Part shown: one piece after another, positions 17,412-25,493 of the stretch
How positions within the stretch are numbered: position 1 is the first letter of the stretch
Layout: the number at the start of each line of letters is the position of its first letter
DNA from: Leptolyngbya sp. ES-bin-22
GTDB lineage: Bacteria; Cyanobacteriota; Cyanobacteriia; Leptolyngbyales; Leptolyngbyaceae
Length of the DNA stretch: 33,187 nt
NCBI GenBank assembly: GCA_014380065.1
Contig: JACMKO010000453.1
Location: forward strand, 1-33,187
Reading direction: 5' to 3'
Program-made: the position numbers and the translations under genes
Notes under the pieces: model-generated
Database searches by the model: none
Told to the model about the DNA's origin: nothing
What the model saw: only the letters and a program-made list of their open reading frames with translations

Positions 17412-18365
17412 TTGCAGATTACATTCCTTGGAACCAGCTCTGGTGTGCCAACACGATCGCGCAACGTCTCCAGTGTGGCGTTACGCTTGCCTCAGCGTGC
17501 CGAATTCTGGCTGTTTGACTGTGGCGAAGGGACGCAGCATCAGCTCTTACGCAGCGAGCTGAAAAGCAGTCAGTTGACCCGCATTTTTGTCACCCACATG
17601 CACGGCGACCACATCTTTGGGCTGATGGGATTGCTGGCAAGCTGTGGGTTGGCAGGAAATGTGCAGCGCATGGATATCTACGGTCCACCTGACCTGGATG
17701 AGTATCTCAAAGCCTGTCGGCGCTACTCGCAGACCCATTTTTCGTACCCGATTAAGGTGCATACGGTACGTCCCGGTGTGATTTACGAAGACAGCGAGTT
17801 TACGGTGAGCTGCGATTTGCTCAAGCATCGTGTGCCTGCTTACGGCTATCGGATTGCGGAGCGCGATCGCCCTGGTCATTTCGACGTAAAACAAGCCGCG
17901 TCACTGGGCATTCCTTCGGGTCCGCTCTACGGCAAGCTGAAGCGCGGGGAGGTCATTACTCTGCCCGATGGACGGCGCATCAACGGTGCTGATCTTTGCG
18001 GGCAGACCGAAATTGGACGCAAGTTAGCCTACTGCACAGACACCGTTTACTGCGATACGTCGGTCGCTTTAGCGCAGGATGCTGATGTCTTGATCCATGA
18101 AGCTACGTTTGCTCATCAGGATGCTGAGTTAGCCTACCAGCGCTTGCATTCTACCTCGACAATGGCGGCACAGGTCGCGTTAACCGCGCAGGTTAAACGG
18201 CTGATTATGACCCATTTCAGCCCGCGCTATGCACCTGGAAATGAAATCGAGCTAAAAGATTTACTGGCAGAAGCCCGTGCGATTTTCCCCGCAACAGAGA
18301 TGGCTTCCGACTTCTGGACGTATGAAATTCCTCGCAGGCAGGCAGCAGCATTAGTCACTGTTTAG
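17412..18365 (+). CDS. rnz: Ribonuclease Z (tRNA 3'-processing endonuclease)
   Basis: 317 aa. The family start (M/L)QITFLGTSSGVPTRSRNVSS is encoded with TTG as first codon; no ATG lies between it and the catalytic motif, so TTG is very likely the true start. Metallo-beta-lactamase motifs include LFDCGEGTQHQL, the zinc-binding THMHGDHIFGL, CDTVYCD and MTHFSPRY. The enzyme cuts the 3' trailer of tRNA precursors. No clear Shine-Dalgarno precedes it. Its end converges with cobU across a heptamer repeat. Confidence 0.95.
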   Translation: MQITFLGTSSGVPTRSRNVSSVALRLPQRAEFWLFDCGEGTQHQLLRSELKSSQLTRIFVTHMHGDHIFGLMGLLASCGLAGNVQRMDIYGPPDLDEYLKACRRYSQTHFSYPIKVHTVRPGVIYEDSEFTVSCDLLKHRVPAYGYRIAERDRPGHFDVKQAASLGIPSGPLYGKLKRGEVITLPDGRRINGADLCGQTEIGRKLAYCTDTVYCDTSVALAQDADVLIHEATFAHQDAELAYQRLHSTSTMAAQVALTAQVKRLIMTHFSPRYAPGNEIELKDLLAEARAIFPATEMASDFWTYEIPRRQAAALVTV

Positions 18366-18425
18366 TTGCAGGCTTCAATTTAGCCAGACGTACACCGAGA
18401 GCGGGAGCTTGGGAGTAGGGTTTTC

Positions 18426-18446
18426 AACTCAGAACTCAAAACTCTT
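18426..18446. repeat. Three heptamer units at the rnz/cobU junction
   Basis: AACTCAG-AACTCAA-AACTCTT in tandem. The TGA stop of cobU (18436-18438 on the minus strand) lies within the second unit, so the last codons of cobU are repeat-derived. Confidence 0.6.
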
Positions 18447-19008
18447 TTCCCTTTTCTGTTCGTAGCGGTACGCCTAGAGTGCTTAAGTTCAAAACATGTC
18501 CGCCAGTGACGAGGTAGACAGGACTGGCGATCGCCCCAATTTGACGGGTGAGCATACCAAGGCGATCGCGAAACATCCGTCCGATAGGATAAGCAGGCAC
18601 TACGCCCCAGCCCGTTTCCTCTGCTACAAAAATGATGTCGCTGGTGGCATGATGCAAGCTGTTTAGCAGAGCGTGTAGGGTTTTGCTCCAAGTCGCTTCG
18701 TCTTGCTCTAGAAGGTTTGCTAGCCATGTGCCTAACGAGTCTACTAAGAGACAACTGTTGGACGGCGTTGCTTGAATGGTTTCAGTGAGAGCGATCGGAA
18801 CAGCCAGCGTTTGCCAGGTAGACGGGCGACGTTGACAATGTTGCTCAATCCGTAACTGCCACTCGCGATCGGTGGGGTCAACTTGAGCCGTCGCCACATA
18901 AATGACCGTTTTACCAGAACGAGCCGCAAGTGTTTCTGCCCATTCGCTTTTGCCCGATCGTGCGGGACCCGTCACCAGCACAAGCTGACGTTCAGCCATT
19001 GCAATCAT
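18436..19008 (-). CDS. cobU: Bifunctional adenosylcobinamide kinase / adenosylcobinamide-phosphate guanylyltransferase
   Basis: 190 aa; ATG at 19008 (an alternative ATG is codon 4). P-loop VTGPARSGKSEWAE near 13-26, the CobU motifs VIYVATAQVDPTDREWQLRIEQH and LLVDSLGTWLANLL, and the C-terminal VLVTGGHVLNLS-like block (YLVTGGHVLNLSTLGVPL). The enzyme phosphorylates adenosylcobinamide and attaches GMP in the late (nucleotide-loop) steps of cobalamin synthesis. It stands alone here without other cob genes. The final residues (RTEKGKEF) run into a heptamer repeat that supplies the stop codon. Confidence 0.93.
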   Translation of the reverse strand: MIAMAERQLVLVTGPARSGKSEWAETLAARSGKTVIYVATAQVDPTDREWQLRIEQHCQRRPSTWQTLAVPIALTETIQATPSNSCLLVDSLGTWLANLLEQDEATWSKTLHALLNSLHHATSDIIFVAEETGWGVVPAYPIGRMFRDRLGMLTRQIGAIASPVYLVTGGHVLNLSTLGVPLRTEKGKEF

Positions 19009-19421
19009 GCTCTCGTTCGCCTCATAGTCTTGCGTGCTGCAAGCGACTGCGATCGCCCGTCAGGCTTAGCGGTACTAGCCACAAACAAGTTGATAGCTGA
19101 CCGCTGGCAGCCTTCTGAGCCTGAACCGATCAAGGAATTTTCTAGCGAAAAATTTCACAATCACTGCATCTATAGAGATCATCACAACGTTTAGGACATG
19201 GGGATCAAAGGGGGTGTGGGGGCGTTGCCCCCAGCCAGGGGTTCCACCCCTGCACCCCGTCCTCACCCATCTGTCTATTGCTATCTCTGGCAACGTGGTG
19301 AGTAGTTTTCTCTAGCAACGTCAGGTCGCACCATGAGCCCGGATTTCTAATCACGGGCGGGATGACAACAGAGTGACAAGACTTAACCGTACTTTTCAAA
19401 GATCCTTTAGCTTTCCATCCC
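19009..19421. other. ffh-cobU spacer (413 bp)
   Basis: No gene supported. It contains a three-stem GC-rich palindromic element (19211-19258, listed separately) and otherwise unremarkable sequence that should include the cobU promoter. I looked for a cobalamin riboswitch upstream of cobU and saw no convincing one. Confidence 0.5.
19211..19258. repeat. REP/MITE-like palindromic element able to fold into a three-way junction
   Basis: Three perfect nested or adjacent stems: outer GGGGTG/CACCCC (19211-19216 with 19253-19258), GGGGGC-GTT-GCCCCC (19218-19232) and CAGGGG-TTCCA-CCCCTG (19236-19252). Only four bases are unpaired between stems. It resembles dispersed GC-rich palindromes found between bacterial genes, and could also terminate ffh transcripts. 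Confidence 0.7.
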
Positions 19422-20900
19422 TCACAAGTTCCCAAAGCCTTTTTTCTTCTTGTCTTTCTTTTTCTTGCTGTTGCTCCCGGTCGCGTAGCCGCGCCAGCCC
19501 GGTTGTGGTAGTCGATTGCCTGCGGGCGCACCCCCCATTCCAGGCATTCCAGGCATTCCAGGCATGCCGCCCATACCGGGCATTCCCCCCATACCAGGAA
19601 AGCGTCCCTGTCCCATTTGCTGCATCAGCGATCGCATCTTTTGGAAGTCGCTGACCAGCTTGCTCACATCACTTTCACCATAGCCAGCGCCACGAGCCAC
19701 GCGACGACGACGACTGGGTGAACCGGAGAGTAGCTCAGGGTTCTTACGCTCTGCAACGGTCATGGAGCCAATCATGGCTTCGGCACGCTTGAGCTGCTTT
19801 TCGCCATGCTGCAACTGTTCATCGCTGATCTTGCCCATACCGGGCAGCATTTTCATAATGCCGCCCAGGGAACCCATATTTTTCAGCATCCGGGTTTGCT
19901 TGAGAAAGTCGGTGAAGTCGAATTGGGCAGAGAGAATTTTCTCCTGCATCTTTTCGGCTTCGTCCAGATCCACTTCTTCCCGCGCCTTTTCAACGAGGGT
20001 CAGCACGTCACCCATGCCTAGAATGCGCGATGCCATGCGGTCGGGGTAAAAGGGCTGCAATGCCTCAACCTTTTCGCCCACCCCGATAAATTTGATTGGC
20101 TGACCGGAAATTTGCCGGACGGAGAGCGCCGCACCACCCCGCGTATCGCCGTCCATCTTGGTCAGAATGGCACCCGTAATGCCGATTTGGCTGTGAAACG
20201 TCTGGGTGAGGTTTGCAGCTTCTTGCCCCGTCATCGCATCCACGACCAGCAGCACTTCATGGGGCTGCACGATCGCTTTGATCTGCGCCAATTCTGCCAT
20301 CATGTCAGCGTCGATTTGCAGTCGTCCCGCCGTGTCGATGATGACGGTATTGATGCCATCGGCTTTCGCTTTCTCGACGCCTTGACGCGCAATCTCAACA
20401 GGGTTGGCATCCTTGCCCAGTTCAAACACGGGTACATCTATCTGGCGACCAAGGGTGAGGAGCTGGTCGATCGCCGCTGGACGGTACACATCCGTTGCCA
20501 CCAGGAGCGTGGAGCGGTTTTCTTTCCGCAAATGCAGCGCTAGCTTGGCTGTGGCAGTGGTTTTACCTGTTCCCTGCAAGCCTGCCATCAGGATCACGGT
20601 GGGGGCGGTGTCGGCATTTGCCAGAGGCGCATTGTCGCCTCCCATGACCCGCACTAGCTCGTTGTGGACAATTTCAATAAACTGCTGATCGGGTCGAACC
20701 CCAGCAATGACCTCTGCACCCTGGGCAGTGGTTTCAACGGCTGCAACAAACTCTTTGACAACCTGGAGGCTAACATCGGCTTCCAGCAGGGCGCGTCGCA
20801 CCTCGCGCACCGCATCCTTAATGTTGGCTTCAGAGATCTTGTCCTGACCTCGCAGCTTCTTCCAGGTAGACTCCAAACGATCGGAGAGCGCTTCAAACAT
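19422..20900 (-). CDS. ffh: Signal recognition particle protein Ffh
   Basis: The track ORF starts at 20969; the family start MFEALSDRLESTWKKLRGQ is the ATG at 20900, giving 492 aa. The N domain is followed by the SRP GTPase with G1 GLQGTGKTTATAKL (near 110), IIDTAGRLQID and TKMDGDTRGGAAL. The methionine-rich M domain (KNMGSLGGIMKMLPGMGKI, ERKNPELL, SPSRRRRVARGAG) binds the SRP RNA and signal peptides. After it comes a GGMPGM repeat tract made by seven 9-bp units (19537-19599) and a lysine-rich tail (SKKKKDKKKKGF). It targets nascent membrane proteins to the translocon, and in cyanobacteria helps thylakoid protein insertion. Confidence 0.97.
   Translation of the reverse strand: MFEALSDRLESTWKKLRGQDKISEANIKDAVREVRRALLEADVSLQVVKEFVAAVETTAQGAEVIAGVRPDQQFIEIVHNELVRVMGGDNAPLANADTAPTVILMAGLQGTGKTTATAKLALHLRKENRSTLLVATDVYRPAAIDQLLTLGRQIDVPVFELGKDANPVEIARQGVEKAKADGINTVIIDTAGRLQIDADMMAELAQIKAIVQPHEVLLVVDAMTGQEAANLTQTFHSQIGITGAILTKMDGDTRGGAALSVRQISGQPIKFIGVGEKVEALQPFYPDRMASRILGMGDVLTLVEKAREEVDLDEAEKMQEKILSAQFDFTDFLKQTRMLKNMGSLGGIMKMLPGMGKISDEQLQHGEKQLKRAEAMIGSMTVAERKNPELLSGSPSRRRRVARGAGYGESDVSKLVSDFQKMRSLMQQMGQGRFPGMGGMPGMGGMPGMPGMPGMGGAPAGNRLPQPGWRGYATGSNSKKKKDKKKKGFGNL
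19537..19599. repeat. 9-bp tandem repeat in the 3' part of ffh
   Basis: Seven units such as ATTCCAGGC (three exact copies at 19537-19563) followed by diverged ATGCCGCCC, ATACCGGGC, ATTCCCCCC and ATACCAGGA. Being a multiple of three it keeps frame and encodes the PGM/GGM tract. Confidence 0.85.
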
Positions 20901-21012
20901 GACTCGTTTCTTGCCAGCTAGTGATTTGTGTAAACAGATGGTGTTGTCTACAAAGCAGCCCCATCGCAAATGGCGGTCTACTCTTTATCCAGATTAGCGC
21001 TTTCGGTTCGCT

Positions 21013-21228
21013 TCATCCGGTGAGTCTATGAAAAGGCTGTAAGAGAGGAATAACCCATGTCTTGCCATAGCTGCTCTGGTCATACTCAAAACGCTTGCAG
21101 TAAGCTGGGATAAAAATGATTTCGTGGAATGTTGGGCGATCGACTAACCAATGGTTGCGGATGGGATCACCAAGAACAGCAGCGCCTCGGGGCATACTAG
21201 CTGAAATCAACCTGAATTGAATCGTCAT
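21013..21228 (-). CDS. Possible small protein of unknown function
   Basis: 71 aa, ATG start (MTIQFRLISASMPRGAAVLGDPIRNHWLVDRPTFHEI). Codon choice looks like that of neighbouring genes (AAC, GGC, ATC, CGC) and it lies in an otherwise empty 366-bp gap between ffh and the GAF gene, so it is not a shadow of a larger gene. No family recognised and no clear ribosome binding site. It may be real or chance. Confidence 0.3.
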   Translation of the reverse strand: MTIQFRLISASMPRGAAVLGDPIRNHWLVDRPTFHEIIFIPAYCKRFEYDQSSYGKTWVIPLLQPFHRLTG

Positions 21229-21266
21229 GCATTCTTTGAGTGCTCATCCAGCCAAGGTAGACGACT

Positions 21267-23678
21267 ATGCAGACCTCTAAACCATCCACTATGCCGTTGA
21301 GCGAGCATGACGAGGCGCTTACTCAGACAAATGACCCGGAGCGACATGACCCTGATTGTATGGTGCTCGACGCGGAGCCTCAGGAGGACGATCGTGCGGC
21401 TGGTGCTGAGGCGATCGTCACTCAGTCAGCGTCAGAACTCTCAGAGTTAGCACCGAAGAACTGGTTGAGCTACTTTCAACAGAGCAGTCGCTTGCTCCTT
21501 GCCGTGATTGAACCGATCACGCTGACATTGCAGTACGCAAATGATTACTTTTGCCAGATGGTAGCGGTTGACTCTACAGGCTCCACAGGTAATTTAACAG
21601 GTAATTTAGGGCACGTACTTGAGCAACGCCTGAGTGAGGCAGACAATACTGCCATTCAGCGACTGTACCGCAGACACTTGTTGCATCGCGTCTTGCAGCG
21701 GCTTTACCAGATCAAGCCGCAGGGCTGGCGGTTATTAGACGAGCCTGTAATGATTGCGCTTCAGAGTCCGCTCTATCCTGAACCTCGCTACATTGAGTTC
21801 TGGCTGCGATCGGATCAGCTCACCCTCGCACGTGTGGACCCTCAGCTAGATGAGTTCGCGGCTTTGGGCTTAGCGCAAATGACCGAGCAGGCACTAGAAG
21901 TCATGCTGACTGATCCAGCACAGTTTGATGCGTTAACTCAACGGCTACAGTTAGACAACTACGAAATCAAAGGTTGGTTGCTGCTCGAAGGGCTAGACAT
22001 TACAGAGCGGGAAATCGTTCGTCGCATTACGCAACTGCTGATCGATCGCGATTCTATCTTGCGACCTCAAAAGTTTGGTGAACTCAATCACCAGATGCGA
22101 TCGCTCTTTCGCGCTCAAAACACATTAGTACTCAGCATTGAAGGCGAGCAAATTCGGTTACTGATGGGATCGCTGAGCGATGAACCCCATACAACCTTGT
22201 ATCCGTTGCAGTCGCTACAGCAATCCCACTTCATGCACGCCATTCGCACCAACCGGGTGCTTGTTGTGCCTGACTTGGCTCAAGACCCGCGTACAGACGG
22301 CGGACGGCAACTGCTGGCGATGGGCGTGCGTTCGTTACTGCTGATTCCGCTCATGTTGCCGATAGGCATTGGCGATACGGGACAAGCGCACGAAGCAACA
22401 GAGTCTGACCCATCTTCAATGCCAACACCTGTGACGCTTCAAGCCGTTGGTGTTGTGGCTCTTTTGAACGATCGCCCTCACAGTTTTGATGCGATCGACT
22501 GTCGCTATGCTGAGCAACTGATTCCTGCCTTTGCCAGAGCGCTTACGGCAGCGCAGCGACAGCTTGTACAGCAGCGGTTTATGACTAATATCCATCCCGC
22601 TGTAGAATGGCGCTTTCTGCAAGAAGCCGAGCGACGAGGACTGGGGCTGCCGTCAGAATCGATCGTGTTTACCAGTGTGTATCCTCTCTACGGCATTTCG
22701 GACATTCGGGGATCGTCAGATGAGCGCAATCGGTCGATCCAAGCCGATTTACTGGAGCAGTTTCACCTGGGGTTAGCTGTGGTTGACGCTGCCTGCAATG
22801 CCAGAGACACGATTTTGGGCAAGCAACTGCGGCTGGATTTGCTAGAACACATTCGTCAGATGCAAGAATGCGTCACCGTAGATGCTGAAGTCAGCCGCCT
22901 GCGTTATCTGCGCGATCACGTGGAAATCTACTTCGACTATTTTGGTCAGTGTGGAGAAGCCGCGATCGCTGCCATCAGCGCCTACCGGGCAGCCTGTGCG
23001 AACGAGCATGAATGCGTGTATCGCGCACGTGCCTACTATGACAATCTGATCCGGCAAATCAACGCGCTGTTGCGAGAAACTTGGGAGCGCTGGCAAGGCA
23101 CAATGCAGCGTACAACCCCGCACTACTGCGACATTGAAGCTACAGACGGCATCGACCACATGCTGTATGCTGGAGCGTCCATTGATCCTAAATTCGGCAG
23201 CTTTCAGCTCCGCAGCCTGCGTTACGAGCAGCTATGCGCCGTGTGCGACTGTGCGAGAACCGCGTTTAAGCTCCAGGAAACCTACAACACGCATATGCAG
23301 GTGACGCATCTGGTGCTGGTGCAGGATACCTCTGTAGACATTTTTCATGACGAGACGACAGAGCGCATGTTTGACGTGCGCGGTAGCCGCGATACCCGCT
23401 ACGAAATCGTCAAGAAGCGCATTGACAAGGCGATCGACGAACAAACAGGCACTCGCATCACGCAGCCTGGAATGCTAACTCTGGTCTTTTGCACCGATGA
23501 TGAGTGGACAGAATACCAGCAATACCTCCGTTACCTGATGCGGGAAGGATGGGTTGATGATCAGATTGAGCGCGGCACTGTACAACCACTTCAAGGTGTA
23601 AACGGTCTAAAGTATGCGCGCGTTCACATCCTGCCGGAAACTGGAGCAGTCAAAGTAACTCCGCTTACCTCGTCTTGA
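21267..23678 (+). CDS. GAF-domain signalling protein with unassigned C-terminal half
   Basis: 803 aa, ATG start. An acidic disordered N-terminus (1-65) is followed by a PAS-like segment (LLLAVIEPITLTLQYANDYFCQMVAV), a linker, and a GAF domain (about 270-430; FRAQNTLVLSIEGEQIRLLMG, RVLVVPDLAQDPRTDGGRQLLAMGVRSLLLIPL). After the GAF there is HPAVEWRFLQEAERRG..PLYGISDIRGSSDERN and a helical region, then a C-terminal block (FDVRGSRDTRYEIVKKRIDKAIDEQTGTRITQPG...LQGVNGLKYARVHI). No kinase, cyclase, GGDEF or DNA-binding domain is visible, so the output is unknown. No membrane segments. I recall similar GAF proteins in other cyanobacteria without an assigned role. Confidence 0.85.
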   Translation: MQTSKPSTMPLSEHDEALTQTNDPERHDPDCMVLDAEPQEDDRAAGAEAIVTQSASELSELAPKNWLSYFQQSSRLLLAVIEPITLTLQYANDYFCQMVAVDSTGSTGNLTGNLGHVLEQRLSEADNTAIQRLYRRHLLHRVLQRLYQIKPQGWRLLDEPVMIALQSPLYPEPRYIEFWLRSDQLTLARVDPQLDEFAALGLAQMTEQALEVMLTDPAQFDALTQRLQLDNYEIKGWLLLEGLDITEREIVRRITQLLIDRDSILRPQKFGELNHQMRSLFRAQNTLVLSIEGEQIRLLMGSLSDEPHTTLYPLQSLQQSHFMHAIRTNRVLVVPDLAQDPRTDGGRQLLAMGVRSLLLIPLMLPIGIGDTGQAHEATESDPSSMPTPVTLQAVGVVALLNDRPHSFDAIDCRYAEQLIPAFARALTAAQRQLVQQRFMTNIHPAVEWRFLQEAERRGLGLPSESIVFTSVYPLYGISDIRGSSDERNRSIQADLLEQFHLGLAVVDAACNARDTILGKQLRLDLLEHIRQMQECVTVDAEVSRLRYLRDHVEIYFDYFGQCGEAAIAAISAYRAACANEHECVYRARAYYDNLIRQINALLRETWERWQGTMQRTTPHYCDIEATDGIDHMLYAGASIDPKFGSFQLRSLRYEQLCAVCDCARTAFKLQETYNTHMQVTHLVLVQDTSVDIFHDETTERMFDVRGSRDTRYEIVKKRIDKAIDEQTGTRITQPGMLTLVFCTDDEWTEYQQYLRYLMREGWVDDQIERGTVQPLQGVNGLKYARVHILPETGAVKVTPLTSS

Positions 23679-23710
23679 TGAGTAGAAGTTTTCGCTTGAG
23701 CTAGAGGTGT

Positions 23711-23742
23711 AGCGGTCAGTCATGCAACGTTTCCTGACCGCT
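23711..23742 (+). other. Stem-loop downstream of the GAF gene
   Basis: AGCGGTCAG and CTGACCGCT form a perfect 9-bp stem around 14 bases, about 30 bp after the GAF-gene stop. No T tract follows; it may be a processing or factor-dependent termination signal. Confidence 0.4.
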
Positions 23743-23815
23743 GATCGTACTAAGAGGCGCGATTGGCATCTTTGAGCATTGCCACACCTGTCAAGCGGTC
23801 ACAAACCGTAGGCGT

Positions 23816-23986
23816 TTAACCCAGCCCTAACCACTCCAGTACGCCTTGTCCAGTGACGTATTCAATGACTAACGTCAGTGCGAAACCGATCATCGCCGCT
23901 CGACCATTGAGGCGCTCGGCATACTCACTAAAGCCAAATTTTGGTTCTTCTAGCCGGGGAGTCACGGTCGGTTGAGGTTGAGTCAT
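23816..23986 (-). CDS. High-light-inducible (Hli/SCP) one-helix chlorophyll-binding protein, HliD-like
   Basis: The track gives a longer frame from 24181, but the conserved protein is the last 56 aa, starting at the ATG at 23986 ([43 protein letters not shown]). The motif [13 protein letters not shown] carries the Glu and Asn/Arg that bind chlorophyll in the LHC superfamily helix, and the end [13 protein letters not shown] matches cyanobacterial Hli proteins, closest in my memory to HliD. Hli proteins sit in the thylakoid membrane, dissipate excess energy and assist photosystem II assembly and chlorophyll recycling. A consensus HLR1 element lies 109 bp upstream, fitting high-light control. 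Confidence 0.93.
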   Translation of the reverse strand: MTQPQPTVTPRLEEPKFGFSEYAERLNGRAAMIGFALTLVIEYVTGQGVLEWLGLG

Positions 23987-24094
23987 AAGTCTATGGTTGT
24001 GAAAAGAGCTGAAAATGTAGAGCCAAAAATGTAACCCAAGAGTCTTTAACCGCACATTCATCCAGCAGGCTACTTTTGAACGTCGATCGACCTG

Positions 24095-24112
24095 GTTACA
24101 AATATTTACATA
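24095..24112 (+). promoter_or_regulatory. HLR1 element (RpaB-type binding site)
   Basis: GTTACAAATATTTACATA fits every position of the published HLR1 consensus (G/T)TTACA(T/A)(T/A)NN(G/T)TTACA(T/A)(T/A). It reads on the plus strand, opposite to hli, and lies 109 bp before the hli ATG and about 375 bp before the DUF1517 gene. HLR1 is bound by the response regulator RpaB, which controls light-stress genes including hli genes. Confidence 0.7.
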
Positions 24113-24308
24113 CTGATTGTAGCGCCTGATTGAAAAGATGCAGCCGATCGCACCTATGAGAACGATCAATGCGCTATGCAAAGGTTTTTCATCGGGTACG
24201 TGCTCTTTACAGGGTTGGATGGACGAACGCGATCGTACGGCTTTCTACCCATGAATACGCCCTTTAATTGATTTCCAAGGGCGATTGAAGGCGATACAGT
24301 AGTAGGGA

Positions 24309-24354
24309 GATCTAAAGTAACAACTCTTAATAGAGACTTAATCTAGTTTAGATC
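24309..24354. repeat. Spaced inverted repeat upstream of the DUF1517 gene
   Basis: GATCTAAA (24309-24316) and TTTAGATC (24347-24354) are perfect 8-base arms 30 bp apart, about 130 bp before the DUF1517 start. Could be an operator or a leader stem. Confidence 0.35.
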
Positions 24355-24486
24355 GCTCTACTCGGCTCGTAAGTTAGTACCAGTGGCTTTCATTCTTAGT
24401 TAACCGCTGCGAAGTTTCAGGCAAAATGGAACAGGGAGCCGACAGAGTTTCACTGTCATTTAGCAAACGTCTGGGTAGGCACGGTT

Positions 24487-25458
24487 ATGTACAAAACATT
24501 ACGTTCATTAATGAAGTCATGGGTGAAAGCGCTCGTGGCGATCGGCTTAGTAGTCGCACTGTCATTCGGTCATGCCGATGGTGCCTTGGCAGCAGGTGGT
24601 GGTCGCATTGGGGGTGGGTCTTTCCGCGCTCCTAGCCGCACCTACTCCGCTCCACGTAGTTATGCTCCCGGTGGTGGCTATAGCGGCGGGTACGGCGGTG
24701 GGTACGGTGGTGGTGGCTTCGGGCTTCCCTTCCTGTTCCCTGTCTTTGGCATTGGCGGCGGCGCTGGTGGGCTGTTCAGCATCTTGATCTTCCTTGCGGT
24801 TGCCAATTTCTTGGTGCAAAGCTTCCGTCGCTCTCGTTCTGACGACAGTCTCGGCGACAGCATGGATAGTTCAACGATTTCGGTTGCAAAGCTTCAGGTT
24901 GGCTTGCTGGCAGAGGCAAGAGAACTCCAGGCTGATTTGAACACGATCGCCCAAAAAGCGGATACAAGCTCGACCAATGGTTTGGCTGAAGTGCTTCAGG
25001 AAGCGACGCTGGCACTGTTGCGTCACCCAGAATACTGGGTCTATGCGGGTTCCACCGTACAACAAACCCGTCTGGAAGCGGCAGAGTCTCAATTCAACCG
25101 TTTACTGATTGCTGAACGCAGTAAGTTCAGTGGCGAGACCCTATCTAACGTCAACAGTCAGCTCAAGCAAGCGTCAACGAGCAGTCTGGCTGTGGCTGAG
25201 AAAGCTGGTGCTCTGGCAAATCAAGCGGCTGGACCTGGCGAGTACATCGTAGTAACGCTGCTGGTAGGCTCTCAAGGCAAGCTGCAATTACCAAAAGTGA
25301 ACAGCTCCGATGATTTACGGCAGGCGTTGCAGCAGTTGGGGGGGGTATCAAGTGAGCGACTCCTGGCGCTAGAAGTGCTCTGGACACCCCAAGCTGAAGG
25401 TGATGTGCTGACGAACGAAGATGTCATCGTACAGTATCCAGACTTGAAGCTTGTCTAA
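24487..25458 (+). CDS. DUF1517 family exported/membrane protein
   Basis: 323 aa, ATG start. A signal peptide (MYKTLRSLMKSWVKALVAIGLVVALSFGHADGALA) is followed by GGGRIGGGSFRAPSRTYSAPRSYAPGG and a Gly/Tyr-rich tract (GYSGGYGGGYGGGGFG), then one membrane segment (GGLFSILIFLAVANFLVQSF). The soluble C-terminal domain (SVAKLQVGLLAEARELQADLNTIAQKADTSS onward) has the DUF1517 pattern with the end VLWTPQAEGDVLTNEDVIVQYPDLKLV. The family is conserved in cyanobacteria and plastids; its biochemical function is not known to me. Transcription ends at a strong terminator 36 bp downstream. Confidence 0.9.
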   Translation: MYKTLRSLMKSWVKALVAIGLVVALSFGHADGALAAGGGRIGGGSFRAPSRTYSAPRSYAPGGGYSGGYGGGYGGGGFGLPFLFPVFGIGGGAGGLFSILIFLAVANFLVQSFRRSRSDDSLGDSMDSSTISVAKLQVGLLAEARELQADLNTIAQKADTSSTNGLAEVLQEATLALLRHPEYWVYAGSTVQQTRLEAAESQFNRLLIAERSKFSGETLSNVNSQLKQASTSSLAVAEKAGALANQAAGPGEYIVVTLLVGSQGKLQLPKVNSSDDLRQALQQLGGVSSERLLALEVLWTPQAEGDVLTNEDVIVQYPDLKLV

Positions 25459-25493
25459 GCTGTGGTGATGCGATCGCTTCATTGTTTGGGTTG

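Larger units (their letters stand above)
23987..24486. other. Divergent hli / DUF1517 intergenic region (500 bp)
   Basis: No gene supported: the track frame 23816..24181 upstream of the Hli ATG has no family resemblance. It holds an HLR1 element, a half-site GTTACATT on the minus strand at 24028-24035, and a long inverted repeat near 24309-24354. Confidence 0.5.

Noticed and set aside
18436-19421. Cobalamin riboswitch upstream of cobU
   Set aside because: No B12-box-like or multi-stem conserved leader was seen; the structured element present is a GC-rich palindrome between ffh and cobU.
20901-20969. Longer N-terminus for Ffh in the ORF track
   Set aside because: Family proteins begin at MFEALSDRLE; the extra 23 residues are unlike the SRP N domain.
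23987-24181. N-terminal extension of the Hli protein
   Set aside because: It would give a non-family hydrophobic extension and would overlap the HLR1 promoter element; Hli proteins of this class are about 50-70 aa.
24426-24635. Plus-strand ORF overlapping the DUF1517 start
   Set aside because: Out of frame with the conserved signal peptide and DUF1517 domain; a shadow.
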